Origin: Nitrospira sp.
GTDB taxonomy: Bacteria > Nitrospirota > Nitrospiria > Nitrospirales > Nitrospiraceae
Direction of reading: 5' to 3'
Assembly (NCBI GenBank): GCA_029194665.1
Contig: JARFXO010000003.1
Span: forward strand, 434,001-498,000
Length of the DNA stretch: 64,000 bases
Shown one piece after another: positions 1 to 9,282 of this stretch. The notes under the pieces are model-generated. The model was not told the DNA's origin, did no database searches, and saw nothing but the letters and a program-made list of their open reading frames with translations. How positions within the stretch are numbered: position 1 is the stretch's first letter; each line of letters begins with the position of its first letter. A program made the translations under genes and the position numbers.

Positions 1-2
1 TG

Positions 3-428
3 TCTCTGCGGCCAAAGGAGACGGCAAAAGAGCGGGAAGCACGCGAACAGCGTCAGGAAGTGCTTCACAAAATGCTCATCGGTAAACGCCAAGAGATTAT
101 TAAGGAGATCGAAGAGAGTCTTGGTCAGTCTCTGACCGAAGATCAGCAGCGACGTCTGGAGTCTGCGCGTGATGTCGGCGACCAAGCCTTAATGGATCTT
201 GAGCGCGAACTCGGCATTTCCTTGATGGAGATGCGTAACCGCCGACGGCAGTCGATCGACGAAGCCCTCACCCGGCTACACGAAGGGACTTACGGGATTT
301 GTGCCGAATGTGGGGTCGAGATCAGCGAGAAACGCCTCCAGGCGGTCCCCTTCGCCAAGCTCTGTGTGGAGTGCCAATCGCGTGTGGAATTGCTGGAGAA
401 GATCGAACGCGAAGAAGAGCGCGATTAG
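3..428 (+). CDS. TraR/DksA-type zinc-finger protein (5' end outside window)
   Basis: The frame is open to the left edge of the window, so the gene probably begins upstream; the first in-window start would be the GTG at 60. The visible part is highly charged and helical, then has a C4 zinc finger near the end (CAEC, about 17 residues, CVEC). This matches the DksA/TraR family, whose members bind the RNA polymerase secondary channel and modulate transcription, often with ppGpp. The coiled-coil arm followed by the zinc finger is the family layout. queC follows after 48 bp on the same strand. Family membership is clear; the target promoters are unknown and it may be a DksA-like paralogue rather than DksA itself. 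Confidence 0.82.
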   Translation, partial: SLRPKETAKEREAREQRQEVLHKMLIGKRQEIIKEIEESLGQSLTEDQQRRLESARDVGDQALMDLERELGISLMEMRNRRRQSIDEALTRLHEGTYGICAECGVEISEKRLQAVPFAKLCVECQSRVELLEKIEREEERD

Positions 429-476
429 CTCCAAAGAATTTCTCCCCTGCGGCATCCGCATCCTTCTCTCCCCATC

Positions 477-1175
477 ATGAACGGGCAGACTTCACCACGA
501 GCGGTCGTTCTTGCCAGCGGCGGGTTGGACTCCACCGTGACAGCGGCTGTCGCGCAACATGACGGGTATGCGCTGCATCTCCTCACCATTGCCTACCGAC
601 AACGTCACGCTGTGGAGGTTGAGCGGTCGAGACAGGTGGCGACGGCTCTGGGAGCTCACCAGCATGTGGTGATAGACGTCGATTTGAGGGCGATCGGGGG
701 ATCGGCCCTGACCGGTGATATGTCGGTGCCGAAGCATCGGACTGACGCTGAACGGAATCGAGATGTGCCCGTGACGTACGTGCCGGGGAGAAACCTGATT
801 TTTCTGTCTCTGGCTGCGGCCCACGCGGAAGCGCTGGAGGCTTCAATCGTCTATTTCGGCGCCAACGTGATCGACTACTCCGGTTATCCCGACTGCCGCC
901 CTGAATTCATCAAAGCCGTGGAAGCAGCACTTCGAGCGGGAACCAAGGCAGGCATGCAGGGCATGGGTATCGAGATTCGAGCGCCGCTGCTCCGGATGGC
1001 CAAGGCGGAGATCATAAGACTTGGCCTCACCCTGAATGTTCCCTTTCATCTCACGCATAGCTGTTATGACCCTATCGGACCGATCGCCTGCGGGCAGTGC
1101 GACAGTTGTCTGATTCGGAAACGGGGGTTTGAGGAGGCGGGAGTTGTAGATCCGATTCAGTATGCGGTATGTTGA
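477..1175 (+). CDS. queC: 7-cyano-7-deazaguanine synthase QueC
   Basis: QueC converts 7-carboxy-7-deazaguanine to preQ0 with ATP and ammonia, a cytoplasmic step in queuosine tRNA modification. The 232-residue length is typical. The N-terminus holds the SGGLDS PP-loop that binds ATP (about residues 14-19). The C-terminus holds the zinc-binding cysteines in CYDP...CGQCDSC (about residues 200-215). The ATG at 477 fits both the family start and the spacing after the upstream regulator gene. No other queuosine genes are seen in the window. Confidence 0.95.
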   Translation: MNGQTSPRAVVLASGGLDSTVTAAVAQHDGYALHLLTIAYRQRHAVEVERSRQVATALGAHQHVVIDVDLRAIGGSALTGDMSVPKHRTDAERNRDVPVTYVPGRNLIFLSLAAAHAEALEASIVYFGANVIDYSGYPDCRPEFIKAVEAALRAGTKAGMQGMGIEIRAPLLRMAKAEIIRLGLTLNVPFHLTHSCYDPIGPIACGQCDSCLIRKRGFEEAGVVDPIQYAVC

Positions 1176-1209
1176 ACCGCTCGTTCCTTTGGGTAAGCAG
1201 TCAGCCTCT

Positions 1210-1605
1210 ATGAAATCATCACGAATGTTGTGGGTGAGCCTCGTTGTGCTGATCGTCGCGGCGACAGCAGCTTGCAACCAAAACGGGGGAGAACCAAAAG
1301 GAACCAGAGCCGTGGCCTCTGCTCCGGCTGAGTTGCGGGAAGGAGAGCAGAAATTCAACGCCAACTGTTCAACCTGCCACGGCATGGGTGGAGTCGGAAC
1401 CACCCAGGGCCCACCGTTTCTTCACAAGGTCTATGAGCCGAATCATCACGGCGACGCGGCGTTTCAGCGAGCGGCGGCCAACGGAGTCAAAGCTCATCAT
1501 TGGCAGTTCGGCGACATGCCGAGGATCAATGCGGTTACACCAGAGGATGTGGATCACATTACCAAATACGTCCGCTGGCTCCAGAAAGAAGCCGGTATTT
1601 TTTAA
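1210..1605 (+). CDS. Small c-type cytochrome lipoprotein
   Basis: The product is a single-haem cytochrome c domain with CSTCHG as the haem-binding CxxCH motif near residue 54 and a later GDMPRI segment that supplies the distal methionine. The N-terminus is a hydrophobic signal ending in the lipobox ATAAC, so it is likely a membrane-anchored periplasmic electron carrier. An upstream in-frame start at 1162 overlaps queC and lacks the signal-peptide pattern; the ATG at 1210 places the signal at the true N-terminus. The electron partners cannot be told from the sequence. Confidence 0.85.
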   Translation: MKSSRMLWVSLVVLIVAATAACNQNGGEPKGTRAVASAPAELREGEQKFNANCSTCHGMGGVGTTQGPPFLHKVYEPNHHGDAAFQRAAANGVKAHHWQFGDMPRINAVTPEDVDHITKYVRWLQKEAGIF

Positions 1606-1664
1606 ACCGCTAAACTTAGGCCTATACCCTCCCTGATCCTCTGATTCTTCTCGGTAAACACCGA

Positions 1665-2021
1665 TCAGTTGTGGTCGCGCTCATTCGTTAAGAATGAGTA
1701 CGCATGATTGTTCTGTTCATTGTATTGTGCGATGACGTAGGCTCCTAACTCAGGTCTAAGCGAGATGCTTTTTCTCGTCGTACTCTCGTCGATGTGCAAA
1801 ACCACGACTGCGCCTGTTCTCCGATCTTTTACCGACACGTTCCAGGACTGTGAGGATTTTTCGTCGACATTCATCACATCCCCTTCGATAATCTTGCCTG
1901 ACTGTACGTGGGGTTTGTCATAGACCGTTCTGTCCGTGGAAAGGGCGAGCGTAGATAGGCCTGTACAAAACATGAATGTGAGACATGTCGTTCCTATAGC
2001 TTTCGACAAAAGACGCATCAT
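1665..2021 (-). CDS. Secreted protein of unknown function (118 aa)
   Basis: I do not recognise this protein. It starts with an apparent signal peptide (MMRLLSKAIGTTCLTFMFC, then LSTLALS), followed by about 90 residues rich in beta-strand-like alternation, including an EGDVMNVDEKS stretch. This suggests a small periplasmic domain, possibly OB-like. The gene faces the cytochrome gene convergently and is followed on its own strand by nothing close. A plausible Shine-Dalgarno (GGGAGGG) sits just upstream of the ATG. Function is open. Confidence 0.6.
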   Translation of the reverse strand: MMRLLSKAIGTTCLTFMFCTGLSTLALSTDRTVYDKPHVQSGKIIEGDVMNVDEKSSQSWNVSVKDRRTGAVVVLHIDESTTRKSISLRPELGAYVIAQYNEQNNHAYSFLTNERDHN

Positions 2022-2227
2022 TCAACCCTCCCTTTTACAGAGGTAGTGAAGAACCTGCTCTTATCAGGAAATGTATCGGATGGGGAGACGAATTGAACCT
2101 GGCAGAATCCCTAGTGTAGGCGAGAGGGGATAGTCATCACTCTTCAAGTCCGCAGGCCATCCTCAGCTCCTTCGGGCTTGTGACGGCGCGATCTTCGTGT
2201 CTGATCACCGAAAAACTAAGGGCTTGG

Positions 2228-3160
2228 CTATTTTTTCTTGGGTGAGGTGTTCTTGAGTCTTTGGAGTTCGGCGTTCTGTTCATCCACCTTCTGCTGGAGC
2301 GCTTTCAATTCTTCCTTGAAGGTCTGCATGTCGGCGTCGTTTTTACCAGGAGTGAATGTTTGAACAGGGATCGATTGAGGCGGTTGCACGACCGGCGACG
2401 TTCCTGAAGGGACCGGCTGAGCCGTAGGAGCAGGGGATGGAGGAGCCGCAAGGATGCTAGCCAGCAGTTGATAATCAATCGCGATAGACCGATCCTCAGA
2501 CTTGCCGATCCATTTGGATCGGTCATAGACATCCTGCCGTACAGCCTCCTCCGGCAAGAAGGTCACTGCTCGGTCACGGAGACCATCGGTGTCCGGAAGC
2601 GGACGTGGGTCTTTTTCAGGGGCCTTAGACTTTTTCCCTGGGTTATATCGATACTGAGTCAACGTAAAATGCAGCGAGAGGCCGTCCGCGAAGAGGTAGC
2701 CGGACGTGGTTTCTCTATTCTGGCTGACCTTCGAGGCCTGTGATATTTCCGGAGCGGAGTAGATTCGGAATCCCACTCGCTGATCGGGAGCCGCTTGAGC
2801 GAGAGCGGCGACAATATGAGGAGTGAGGAACGCGATATCAGCCTCGGAGAATGTCCGTACATCGTTCAAGTTCGTGGAACGAGCGGCCTTGCCGAATAAC
2901 AGCAACAGTCCGGTCTTTTCTTTCGTATGTACCCCTCGCAAGATATCTGCGACGGTCATCTCCGACAATTTGATAGGATGCGAAGCCTGGGATGAGGTGT
3001 CCAATCCGTTCTCAAGGAACACAGTGCCGAGAGCACCCTCATGAATAGGCGTCTGGACAGGGCGAGGGCCGATGCAACCGGCAACCAGGAGACTCAAACT
3101 TCCCAGAATCAGAAAGCCCAGAGTCTGCTTGAAGGAGGAACGATAAGTGTATTCCATCAC
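2228..3160 (-). CDS. Lipoprotein with C-terminal coiled coil, unknown function
   Basis: The N-terminus has a hydrophobic signal and the lipobox LVAGC at about residues 25-29, so the mature protein should be lipid-anchored. The middle region has no domain I recognise. A Pro/Ala/Thr-rich linker near residues 240-270 leads into a heptad-like segment (FKEELKALQQKVDEQNAEL) that should form a coiled coil, ending in a basic KKK tail. Such tails often mediate oligomerisation or envelope contacts. The gene stands alone. Confidence 0.65.
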   Translation of the reverse strand: MMEYTYRSSFKQTLGFLILGSLSLLVAGCIGPRPVQTPIHEGALGTVFLENGLDTSSQASHPIKLSEMTVADILRGVHTKEKTGLLLLFGKAARSTNLNDVRTFSEADIAFLTPHIVAALAQAAPDQRVGFRIYSAPEISQASKVSQNRETTSGYLFADGLSLHFTLTQYRYNPGKKSKAPEKDPRPLPDTDGLRDRAVTFLPEEAVRQDVYDRSKWIGKSEDRSIAIDYQLLASILAAPPSPAPTAQPVPSGTSPVVQPPQSIPVQTFTPGKNDADMQTFKEELKALQQKVDEQNAELQRLKNTSPKKK

Positions 3161-3492
3161 GTCACGTCATCAGTCGATTCTCGGGGCGTAGTCTAGCAGG
3201 AATATTCAGCAAAACAAAGGATCGTGGTTCCGGTTCTGCTGCTCGGCCAAGCTGGCATTATCGGTATTATCAGTGGCGCGATCAATTCCTCACGAATTCT
3301 CACAAACGCCCCAAAGACGTTTGAGGTTACTCGGCGAACGGATCGCCGAACAGACCTGCTGCACGAGCATGTTCGGCTGAGGGACTGGTCGGGGAACCGA
3401 CGTTCCGTCGGATGAAAAAATCAAGAGCCGGAACCGATTGTATGGAATCCGGCTCTTGTTGAACAAGTGACGTTCTCGTTCACGTGAGCTGT
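3161..3492. other. Intergenic region with divergent and convergent ends
   Basis: This stretch lies between the start of the lipoprotein gene (minus strand) and the stop of the porin gene (minus strand). A 63-codon plus-strand frame at 3224-3415 has no domain, no ribosome binding site and a biased composition, so I do not call it a gene. The only clear element is the porin terminator at 3415-3458. Confidence 0.5.
3415..3458 (-). terminator. Intrinsic terminator of the porin gene
   Basis: An 11-bp perfect stem (CAAGAGCCGGA at 3422-3432 with TCCGGCTCTTG at 3448-3458) and a 15-nt loop are followed, reading on the minus strand, by six T residues (3415-3420). It sits 35 bp past the porin stop codon in the correct orientation. 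Confidence 0.85.
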
Positions 3493-4800
3493 TCAGTACT
3501 GCAGCTGCAACGCCACGTGAAACGAAGGGGCCTTATCTCCGGTCGCAGTCGGCCCAAAATTCCCGGTGAGCGCCCCCTTGGTCTCCAAGTCGCCGTACCG
3601 GCCGTACACGGCAATCCGCGCATTGTGGCCGGAGACGACGTAGTTCAGGCCATACTCAAATTCCTGCCGCATGGCGCTGTACGTCGGATTGATGCTCGTG
3701 AACCGCACATAGGGTTGGAACCGTCCTATGCCGACTTCTTGTGGAATCAAGTACAACCCGTACACCGTATACGAGAGCCCGTCGAACACGCAGAAGCACG
3801 TGGCCGAATTAGCAGGATTAAACGCACCGACCCCATAGTTGGCGAAAAACTGCTTGAATTCGCTGTTGAACGTAAACACGCCCAGGTTGTTCGGCAGGAC
3901 CTTTTCGAACAATACGTCGACGGAGATCCCGGTGAAATCCGACACATTTCCGGTGGCTAAGTTTCCGGCTCCATCCTTTTGATACTGCACGTTCCCGGCG
4001 ATGGCCAGGATGTCTCCGGCCGTGCCGTAGTAGGTGCCGCTCGTGTAGTAGCCGGGGTTGACTTCATCATTGAGCAGGTTCCACTGCAAACGTCCTGTGT
4101 ACATCATCGTGTTGCTCGGATTAGGCCCGCCCCGCAATCCTTGCGAGACGGTCGCCACATACAACAGATGCGTCCCAAAGGAAGGGTGAATCTTGCCCCA
4201 GAAGCTGGCGCCATTGTCACGCCCATAGAGGCCGGCTCCACCGTTACTGGCGTTCGTCCCGTTGAAGTTGGCGCTGTAGTCGGCGGGGAAGAGCGGCGTT
4301 CTGAACCCATCGAAGGTGGCATGATAGAACGGCCCGTTCAACTCGCCGCGCTCGCTCGGGAGTAACAGACGCCCGACCCAGATGTTGACCTTCTCATTGA
4401 ACTCAAACTTGCCGATCGCATCGAGCAAGCCGATCGCGGAGTTGCCTCCAAAGTTCTGCGACCCATTTGAAAATGGACCAGACCCGCTCTTCACAGCGCA
4501 GTCAAAGCAGTCCGTGTTGAACTCAAATTTCACGTACTTGTGGATCTGCCCGTTGATGTAGATACGAGCGTTGTTGATGTCGAAATTATTGCTCCAGTCC
4601 TGACCGTTCGTTGACCCATTTTCAATGGTATTGAAGCTGGTCCGAATACCCATGCCGATGGAGATCCACTTGTCGTCATCGGCCTTGATCGTGCCGGCGG
4701 CATAGGCAGGCGACAACGGGGCCCCCATTCCAGCCACCAGTGCCGTGATGGCTCCGGCAATGACAAACCTTGCCCACTGCCATCTTAGATGTTTTTTCAT
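3493..4800 (-). CDS. Outer-membrane porin-like protein
   Basis: The protein has a clear signal peptide ending near SPAYA-AG, followed by an acidic mature N-terminus and a long alternating-strand region with many aromatic girdle residues. It ends with a terminal phenyl/tyrosine-type strand (FHVALQLQY), as in beta-barrel outer-membrane proteins. Length (about 435 residues) and layout resemble phosphate-selective-porin-like barrels. The ATG at 4800 is chosen over the one at 4845 because it starts the signal peptide and follows a strong GGGAGGG. It has its own terminator. Two cysteine pairs (CFDC and CFC) are unusual for a porin. Because it sits next to the urea genes, it could admit urea or other small amides, but that is inference. 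Confidence 0.75.
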   Translation of the reverse strand: MKKHLRWQWARFVIAGAITALVAGMGAPLSPAYAAGTIKADDDKWISIGMGIRTSFNTIENGSTNGQDWSNNFDINNARIYINGQIHKYVKFEFNTDCFDCAVKSGSGPFSNGSQNFGGNSAIGLLDAIGKFEFNEKVNIWVGRLLLPSERGELNGPFYHATFDGFRTPLFPADYSANFNGTNASNGGAGLYGRDNGASFWGKIHPSFGTHLLYVATVSQGLRGGPNPSNTMMYTGRLQWNLLNDEVNPGYYTSGTYYGTAGDILAIAGNVQYQKDGAGNLATGNVSDFTGISVDVLFEKVLPNNLGVFTFNSEFKQFFANYGVGAFNPANSATCFCVFDGLSYTVYGLYLIPQEVGIGRFQPYVRFTSINPTYSAMRQEFEYGLNYVVSGHNARIAVYGRYGDLETKGALTGNFGPTATGDKAPSFHVALQLQY

Positions 4801-5282
4801 ACTGATGCCCTCCCTTAGGTGAGTGATAGAAATGGTAGCCCACATCAGTTGAATTACAAAATAAATCGATAAAGTTGGCGTGGAGTATGCCTAAGCCTTC
4901 GCAAGATCGCAAGAAGTTCTACGAGCTCGGTAGATTATTACGTATCGCTCAGGGTGATACCGTCGTCCAGTCAGGGTTTTCCCGATAGAGTGACTCACGA
5001 CGTAGCGCAATGATTGTTATCACAGGTGGAAGAGTGGAAGAATAGAACAGGGACGCCGACACCCGTTTCTGAGATGTGCAAGCTCATCGCCGATCACAGT
5101 TCTCCGTCGGCAGACGAAAGGGCTCTTTGCGCGGACGGACGATGTGCCGTCTACATCCATTCTCGATCCCGATCCTGATCTGGAGTATCATACAGAGCCG
5201 GGCGGCGGAGGCACTTCTGGTTCCATAGGGGCAGAGGTCGTCGAATGACAGACTGTCATGTTGCTTCAGATCGCAGACTGCA
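4801..5282. other. Divergent intergenic region between porin and sensor kinase
   Basis: About 480 bp separate the divergent porin and kinase genes, so both promoters should lie here; none matches consensus well enough to call. A 33-codon frame at 4887-4988 (plus) has no ribosome binding site or homology I recognise. An open stretch at about 5090-5248 ends in TGA but has no convincing start, so it may be a gene remnant or chance. Confidence 0.4.
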
Positions 5283-6740
5283 ATGAACAGTAACTATGCC
5301 CGAGTACTGATTCCGCTGATCCTGGCTGCGACCTTCCTTCTCGATGTGTTCATGCCCTGGGGCTATGCAGTCTGGGTTGTTGGGGATGTCTTCGGCGTAT
5401 TATTGACCCTCGGGATTGAGTGGCCGATTGCTCCCTATGTTGTTGCGGCCGCCGGGACCGTTCTCGCCTACATGGGGCACACACTGTCTCCTCCAGTCAT
5501 CGCGGTAGACATTGCCGGCTTCAATCGCGTCGTGGGCATAACCCTGCTCTGGATTACGGCTTGGCTCGTGGCGCGAGCAAGAAGGGCGAAGCTCGACGAT
5601 GCCACCAGACGACTGGGTGCGATCGTGGAGAGTAGCAGCGATGCCATTCTGAGCGTGACGCCTGACGGTTTCGTGACCACGTGGAATGGAGGCGCAGAGC
5701 GTATCTTCGGGTATACCGGCAACGAGATAATCGGACGTTCGATCCTCACGATTATTCCAGCCTATCTCCATCGGGACAGAGCCAGGCTGCTGGCCACGGT
5801 GCGCGGAGCCCATGACATTCAAAGCTACGATGCAGTACGGGTGACCAAGGACGGCCGATGCATCGATGTGTCGGTCACATTATCGCCGCTCAAGGATTCT
5901 GTCGGTCAGTTCGTGGGGGTCTCGAAAGTCATCCGGGATATCAGCGACCGGAAGAGGGGGGAGGTCCTTCTGAGACAAACGCACGAGGCATTGGAAATGA
6001 GGGTTCAGGAGAGAACCGCCGAATTGAGCGCCGCCAATCATTCCCTACGTATACTTTCGAGCCGACTGATGCAAGTGCAGGAAGAGGAAAGAAGTCGTCT
6101 GGCGCGCGATCTGCACGACGAAGTCGGACAGTTGCTGACGGCACTGAAAATCGACTTGCAAGACATTCGGCATGGTGAGGCCCAGAAGGCCCGCTTTGGT
6201 TCTCTCACAGATAGCCTAGAGCTGGTGGACCGCCTGCTGACCCAAGTGCGGAGTCTGGCGCTGGATCTCCGACCGTCGCTGCTTGACGATCTGGGTCTGG
6301 TGTCGGCGCTGCGCTGGTATGCGAACCGGCAGGCGGCGCGTAATGGATGGACCCTTTCGCTCTTGGTCGAGGGAATGGCCGGGCGAGTCCCGGTCCCCAT
6401 TGAGGTCACCTGCTTTCGGGTTGCCCAGGAGGCACTGACCAATGTCGCAAAATACGCAAGGGCCAAGACGATCGATCTTGCGTTGCGCCGGCAAGATGAG
6501 GAAGTCACGCTCATCATTCAAGACGACGGTGTGGGATTCGACGTGCCGTCGGCTCGACGGCGGGCACAAGGCGGGCAAAGCGTCGGGCTGCTCGGTATGG
6601 AAGAGCGTGTGCGGTTGGCCGGCGGCAGCTTGGTCATCTCATCAGTGCCGGGTGAAGGGACCAGGCTCGAACTGTGCTTCCCACTCACAGAGCAAGAGCA
6701 GACCAAGCCACATGCAGCGGTTGAGGTCATTTCGTCATGA
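5283..6740 (+). CDS. Membrane PAS-domain sensor histidine kinase (NarX/DegS type)
   Basis: The N-terminal 105 residues hold about four membrane segments and no large periplasmic loop. A PAS domain (about 115-235, with WNGGAERIFGY) is followed by a coiled coil (RVQERTAELSAANH) and a HisKA_3 dimerisation domain with RDLHDEVGQ, where His278 is the likely phosphorylation site. A HATPase domain follows, with NVAKYA as N box and DDGVGFD and GLLGME as G boxes. The partner regulator starts within the stop codon (ATGA overlap). The signal may be sensed in the membrane or by the PAS domain. Position ahead of urt suggests control of urea or nitrogen genes, which is inference. Confidence 0.9.
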   Translation: MNSNYARVLIPLILAATFLLDVFMPWGYAVWVVGDVFGVLLTLGIEWPIAPYVVAAAGTVLAYMGHTLSPPVIAVDIAGFNRVVGITLLWITAWLVARARRAKLDDATRRLGAIVESSSDAILSVTPDGFVTTWNGGAERIFGYTGNEIIGRSILTIIPAYLHRDRARLLATVRGAHDIQSYDAVRVTKDGRCIDVSVTLSPLKDSVGQFVGVSKVIRDISDRKRGEVLLRQTHEALEMRVQERTAELSAANHSLRILSSRLMQVQEEERSRLARDLHDEVGQLLTALKIDLQDIRHGEAQKARFGSLTDSLELVDRLLTQVRSLALDLRPSLLDDLGLVSALRWYANRQAARNGWTLSLLVEGMAGRVPVPIEVTCFRVAQEALTNVAKYARAKTIDLALRRQDEEVTLIIQDDGVGFDVPSARRRAQGGQSVGLLGMEERVRLAGGSLVISSVPGEGTRLELCFPLTEQEQTKPHAAVEVISS

Positions 6741-7390
6741 GCCACCTCCGGATTCTTCTTGTGGAAGATCATGCATTGGTCAGGGCCGGGATGAAGGCGC
6801 TCCTCCAAAAGATCGAGGGTACCGAGGTTGTCGCGGACATGGGGGATGGGCTGGAGGCCGTCAGGTATGTGCAGACTGCCGCTCCGGATCTTGTGCTGAT
6901 GGACATTGCGATGCCGGGATTGAACGGCCTCGATACCACTGCCCGGATCGTCAAAGAATCGCCGACCACGCGCGTGATTTTGCTGTCGATGCATGGCAAT
7001 GAAGAATACCTCAGGCAAGCTCTGCAGGTGGGTGCTTCAGGCTATCTGTTGAAAGGCGCAGAATTGGCTGAACTTGAGTTGGCCCTCAAGACGGTCGCCA
7101 GGGGTGAGAAGTACCTGACCCCGGCCGTGGCAAAATACGCCATCGAGGCCTACCGCGAAAAGTCCGAAGGTCCGACCGGTCCGCTGGCGAAACTGAGCCT
7201 GCGCCAGCGCGAAATCCTCCAGCTCATCGCGGAAGGGCAAACCACAAAAGACATCGCCCAACGCTTAAACCTGAGCGTGAAAACCATCGAAACCCACCGA
7301 AGCCAATTGATGGAGCGGCTCGACATTCACGATGTGCCCGGGCTCGTCCGCTTCGCGATGCGTGTCGGGTTGATTCAGCCCGACTCCTAA
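6737..7390 (+). CDS. NarL/FixJ-family response regulator
   Basis: The receiver domain (about 1-120) has the acidic pair in VEDH, phospho-acceptor Asp56 in LMDIAMPG, the switch Ser in LLSMHG and the conserved Lys in LLKGA. A LuxR-type helix-turn-helix follows (about 150-210), with LSLRQREILQLIAEG and the recognition helix around LSVKTIETHRSQLM. It overlaps the kinase gene by 4 bp, so the pair should be translated together. It is probably a transcription activator; its targets are not visible. Confidence 0.93.
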   Translation: MSHLRILLVEDHALVRAGMKALLQKIEGTEVVADMGDGLEAVRYVQTAAPDLVLMDIAMPGLNGLDTTARIVKESPTTRVILLSMHGNEEYLRQALQVGASGYLLKGAELAELELALKTVARGEKYLTPAVAKYAIEAYREKSEGPTGPLAKLSLRQREILQLIAEGQTTKDIAQRLNLSVKTIETHRSQLMERLDIHDVPGLVRFAMRVGLIQPDS

Positions 7391-7769
7391 TCATTCCTTT
7401 GTTTGGTTTATTTCCTGGTTCTGTTATGGCGAATAGCCTCACCGACTCTCATCCTTTCAGTACAGTCGGCGTGGTCTCTCGGGGATCTCCGGCCATTCTT
7501 TCAGGATTTTCCCGATGGGTCTACGCCGACTTTTGTGAAATGCTCTGCGCCCGAACATGGGCAGCATGTTCACGCGGCCTTCAACAAGGAACAGACGACG
7601 GCGAGGACTGAGAGGATTAAATTGAGAAAGGAGAGAAGAGATGAGACGATAGCCTCGCTCGGTTGTCAGGCGTGACAAGACCCATGGCGGCTGGTCCTTC
7701 GGCGTAGTGGGTCCGTCAGCATCAACCGAAAGTTTGCAACTCACAGCATAACACAAGGAGTGATGCCAC
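7391..7769. other. Leader region upstream of urtA
   Basis: These 379 bp separate the response regulator from urtA. A frame at 7403-7675 lacks coding character and is rejected. The promoter of the urea operon should lie here. I see no sigma54 (GG-N10-GC) box or strong sigma70 pair that I would defend. The last 12 bp hold an AAGGAG ribosome binding site before urtA. Confidence 0.4.
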
Positions 7770-9140
7770 ATGGAAACGAAAGTGCCTCAGGGTTCGAAGG
7801 CCGTCAACGAAGCAGAAGTTCCTACCGAGGCAGTTGGATCATCGCGAAGAGAATTTCTGGGACAGAGCGGGCGTGTCGCGGCCGGAGTCGGCGTGGCCGC
7901 GCTCTTGGGGAACCTGGGCAACTATGCGCTGTCCTATGCGGCCGGCGGAGCACCCATTAAGATCGGCGTACTGCACTCACTGAGCGGCACGATGGCCATC
8001 AGCGAAGTGTCCTTACGCGATGTCGTACTGATGGCGGTCGAAGAAATCAATAAGGCGGGCGGGGTGATGGGGCGGCAGATAGAAACCAAGGTCGTCGACC
8101 CCGCTTCGAACTGGGACCTGTTTGCCGAAAAAGCCAAGCAACTCCTCCTGGAAGATAAAGTATCGGTGGTGTTCGGCTGCTGGACATCGGTCAGCCGGAA
8201 ATCCGTGCTGCCGGTCTTTGAAAAGAACAATGGATTGCTCTTCTATCCCGTCCAATATGAGGGCGAAGAGTGCTCGCGCAATGTGTTCTACACCGGCGCG
8301 GCAGTCAACCAACAGGCAGCGCCGGCGGTGGAATACTTGATGAGCCCCGAGGGGGGCGCCTATAAGAAGTTTTATCTCCTCGGCACGGACTACGTCTATC
8401 CTCGCACGACGAACAAGATTCTTCGCGCCATGTTGTTGGCGAAGAAGGTGCCCGCAGCCAACATCGAAGAAGAGTACACTCCGTTCCATCATCAGGACTA
8501 TCAAACTATCTGCGGCAAGATTAAGAGGTTTGCGGCAGGCGGCGGTGCCGCGGTCATCAGCACCATCAACGGCGACAGCAACGTGCCGTTCTACAAGGAA
8601 TTCGGCAACCAGGGACTGCGTGCGGAGGATGCGCCGATCATGGCGTTCAGCGTGGCAGAAGATGAGCTGCGCGGAATGGACACCAGCGCGCTCGTCGGAC
8701 ATTTGGCGGCGTGGAACTATTATCAAAGCGTGGATACGCCGCAAAACAAGAAGTTCGTGGCGAATTTCAAGGCCTACTGCAAGAGGAATAACCTGCCGGA
8801 TGGAGAAAACCGCGTCACCGACGATCCGATCGAAGCCGCCTATTTCGGGGTCTATGTGTGGAAGCAGGCGGTTGAAAAGGCTGGCTCTACCGAGGTGGAC
8901 AAAGTCCGTAAGGCTGTCTATGGGCAAAAGTTCCTGGCTCCCGGCGGCCAGATCATGATGGATGACGCCAACCAGCATACGCATAAACCGGTGCTGATCG
9001 GCGAAATCCTTAAGAACGGTCAATTCAAGGTCATTTTCCGTTCCAAGGGACTGGTGAAGCCGGAACCGTGGAGTGAGTATACAAATCCTGACAAGGGTTG
9101 CGATTGGATTAATCATCAAGGGACCTATCAGAAGAAATAA
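7770..9140 (+). CDS. urtA: Urea ABC transporter substrate-binding protein
   Basis: UrtA is the periplasmic receptor that delivers urea to the UrtBCDE transporter. The N-terminus is a twin-arginine leader (SSRREFLGQSGR, about residues 24-35) followed by a hydrophobic stretch ending near SYAAGG, so it is exported folded by Tat. The rest is the amide/urea-binding periplasmic fold; PIKIGVLHSLSGTMAISE and the C-terminal KPEPWSEY are characteristic of UrtA. Length 456 is normal. A gap of 142 bp precedes urtB. The leader is strikingly like that of UreB in this window. Confidence 0.95.
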   Translation: METKVPQGSKAVNEAEVPTEAVGSSRREFLGQSGRVAAGVGVAALLGNLGNYALSYAAGGAPIKIGVLHSLSGTMAISEVSLRDVVLMAVEEINKAGGVMGRQIETKVVDPASNWDLFAEKAKQLLLEDKVSVVFGCWTSVSRKSVLPVFEKNNGLLFYPVQYEGEECSRNVFYTGAAVNQQAAPAVEYLMSPEGGAYKKFYLLGTDYVYPRTTNKILRAMLLAKKVPAANIEEEYTPFHHQDYQTICGKIKRFAAGGGAAVISTINGDSNVPFYKEFGNQGLRAEDAPIMAFSVAEDELRGMDTSALVGHLAAWNYYQSVDTPQNKKFVANFKAYCKRNNLPDGENRVTDDPIEAAYFGVYVWKQAVEKAGSTEVDKVRKAVYGQKFLAPGGQIMMDDANQHTHKPVLIGEILKNGQFKVIFRSKGLVKPEPWSEYTNPDKGCDWINHQGTYQKK

Positions 9141-9282
9141 GTTCGGGACGCATGGCAATCCCTTGTTCCACCAGCCATGTTGACGATGGGCACTGTCTGT
9201 AGGTAACCGGCTGGAATCCCTATCGTAGAGGTTTCAGCCCCCTACTGATTGTGCCTGTCGCCACGGTTTCCGTAAAGAGGAT

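Noticed and set aside
3224..3415. 63-codon frame before the porin terminator
   Set aside because: Lacks a start signal and protein-like composition; ends in the region of hairpins.
4887..4988. 33-codon frame between porin and kinase
   Set aside because: Start lacks a ribosome site and the peptide matches nothing known.
7403..7675. 90-codon frame upstream of urtA
   Set aside because: No ribosome site, no recognisable domain, and it overlaps the expected promoter region.
8013..9158. 381-codon minus-strand frame opposite urtA
   Set aside because: Antisense of a conserved gene; composition follows the codon pattern of urtA, no family match.
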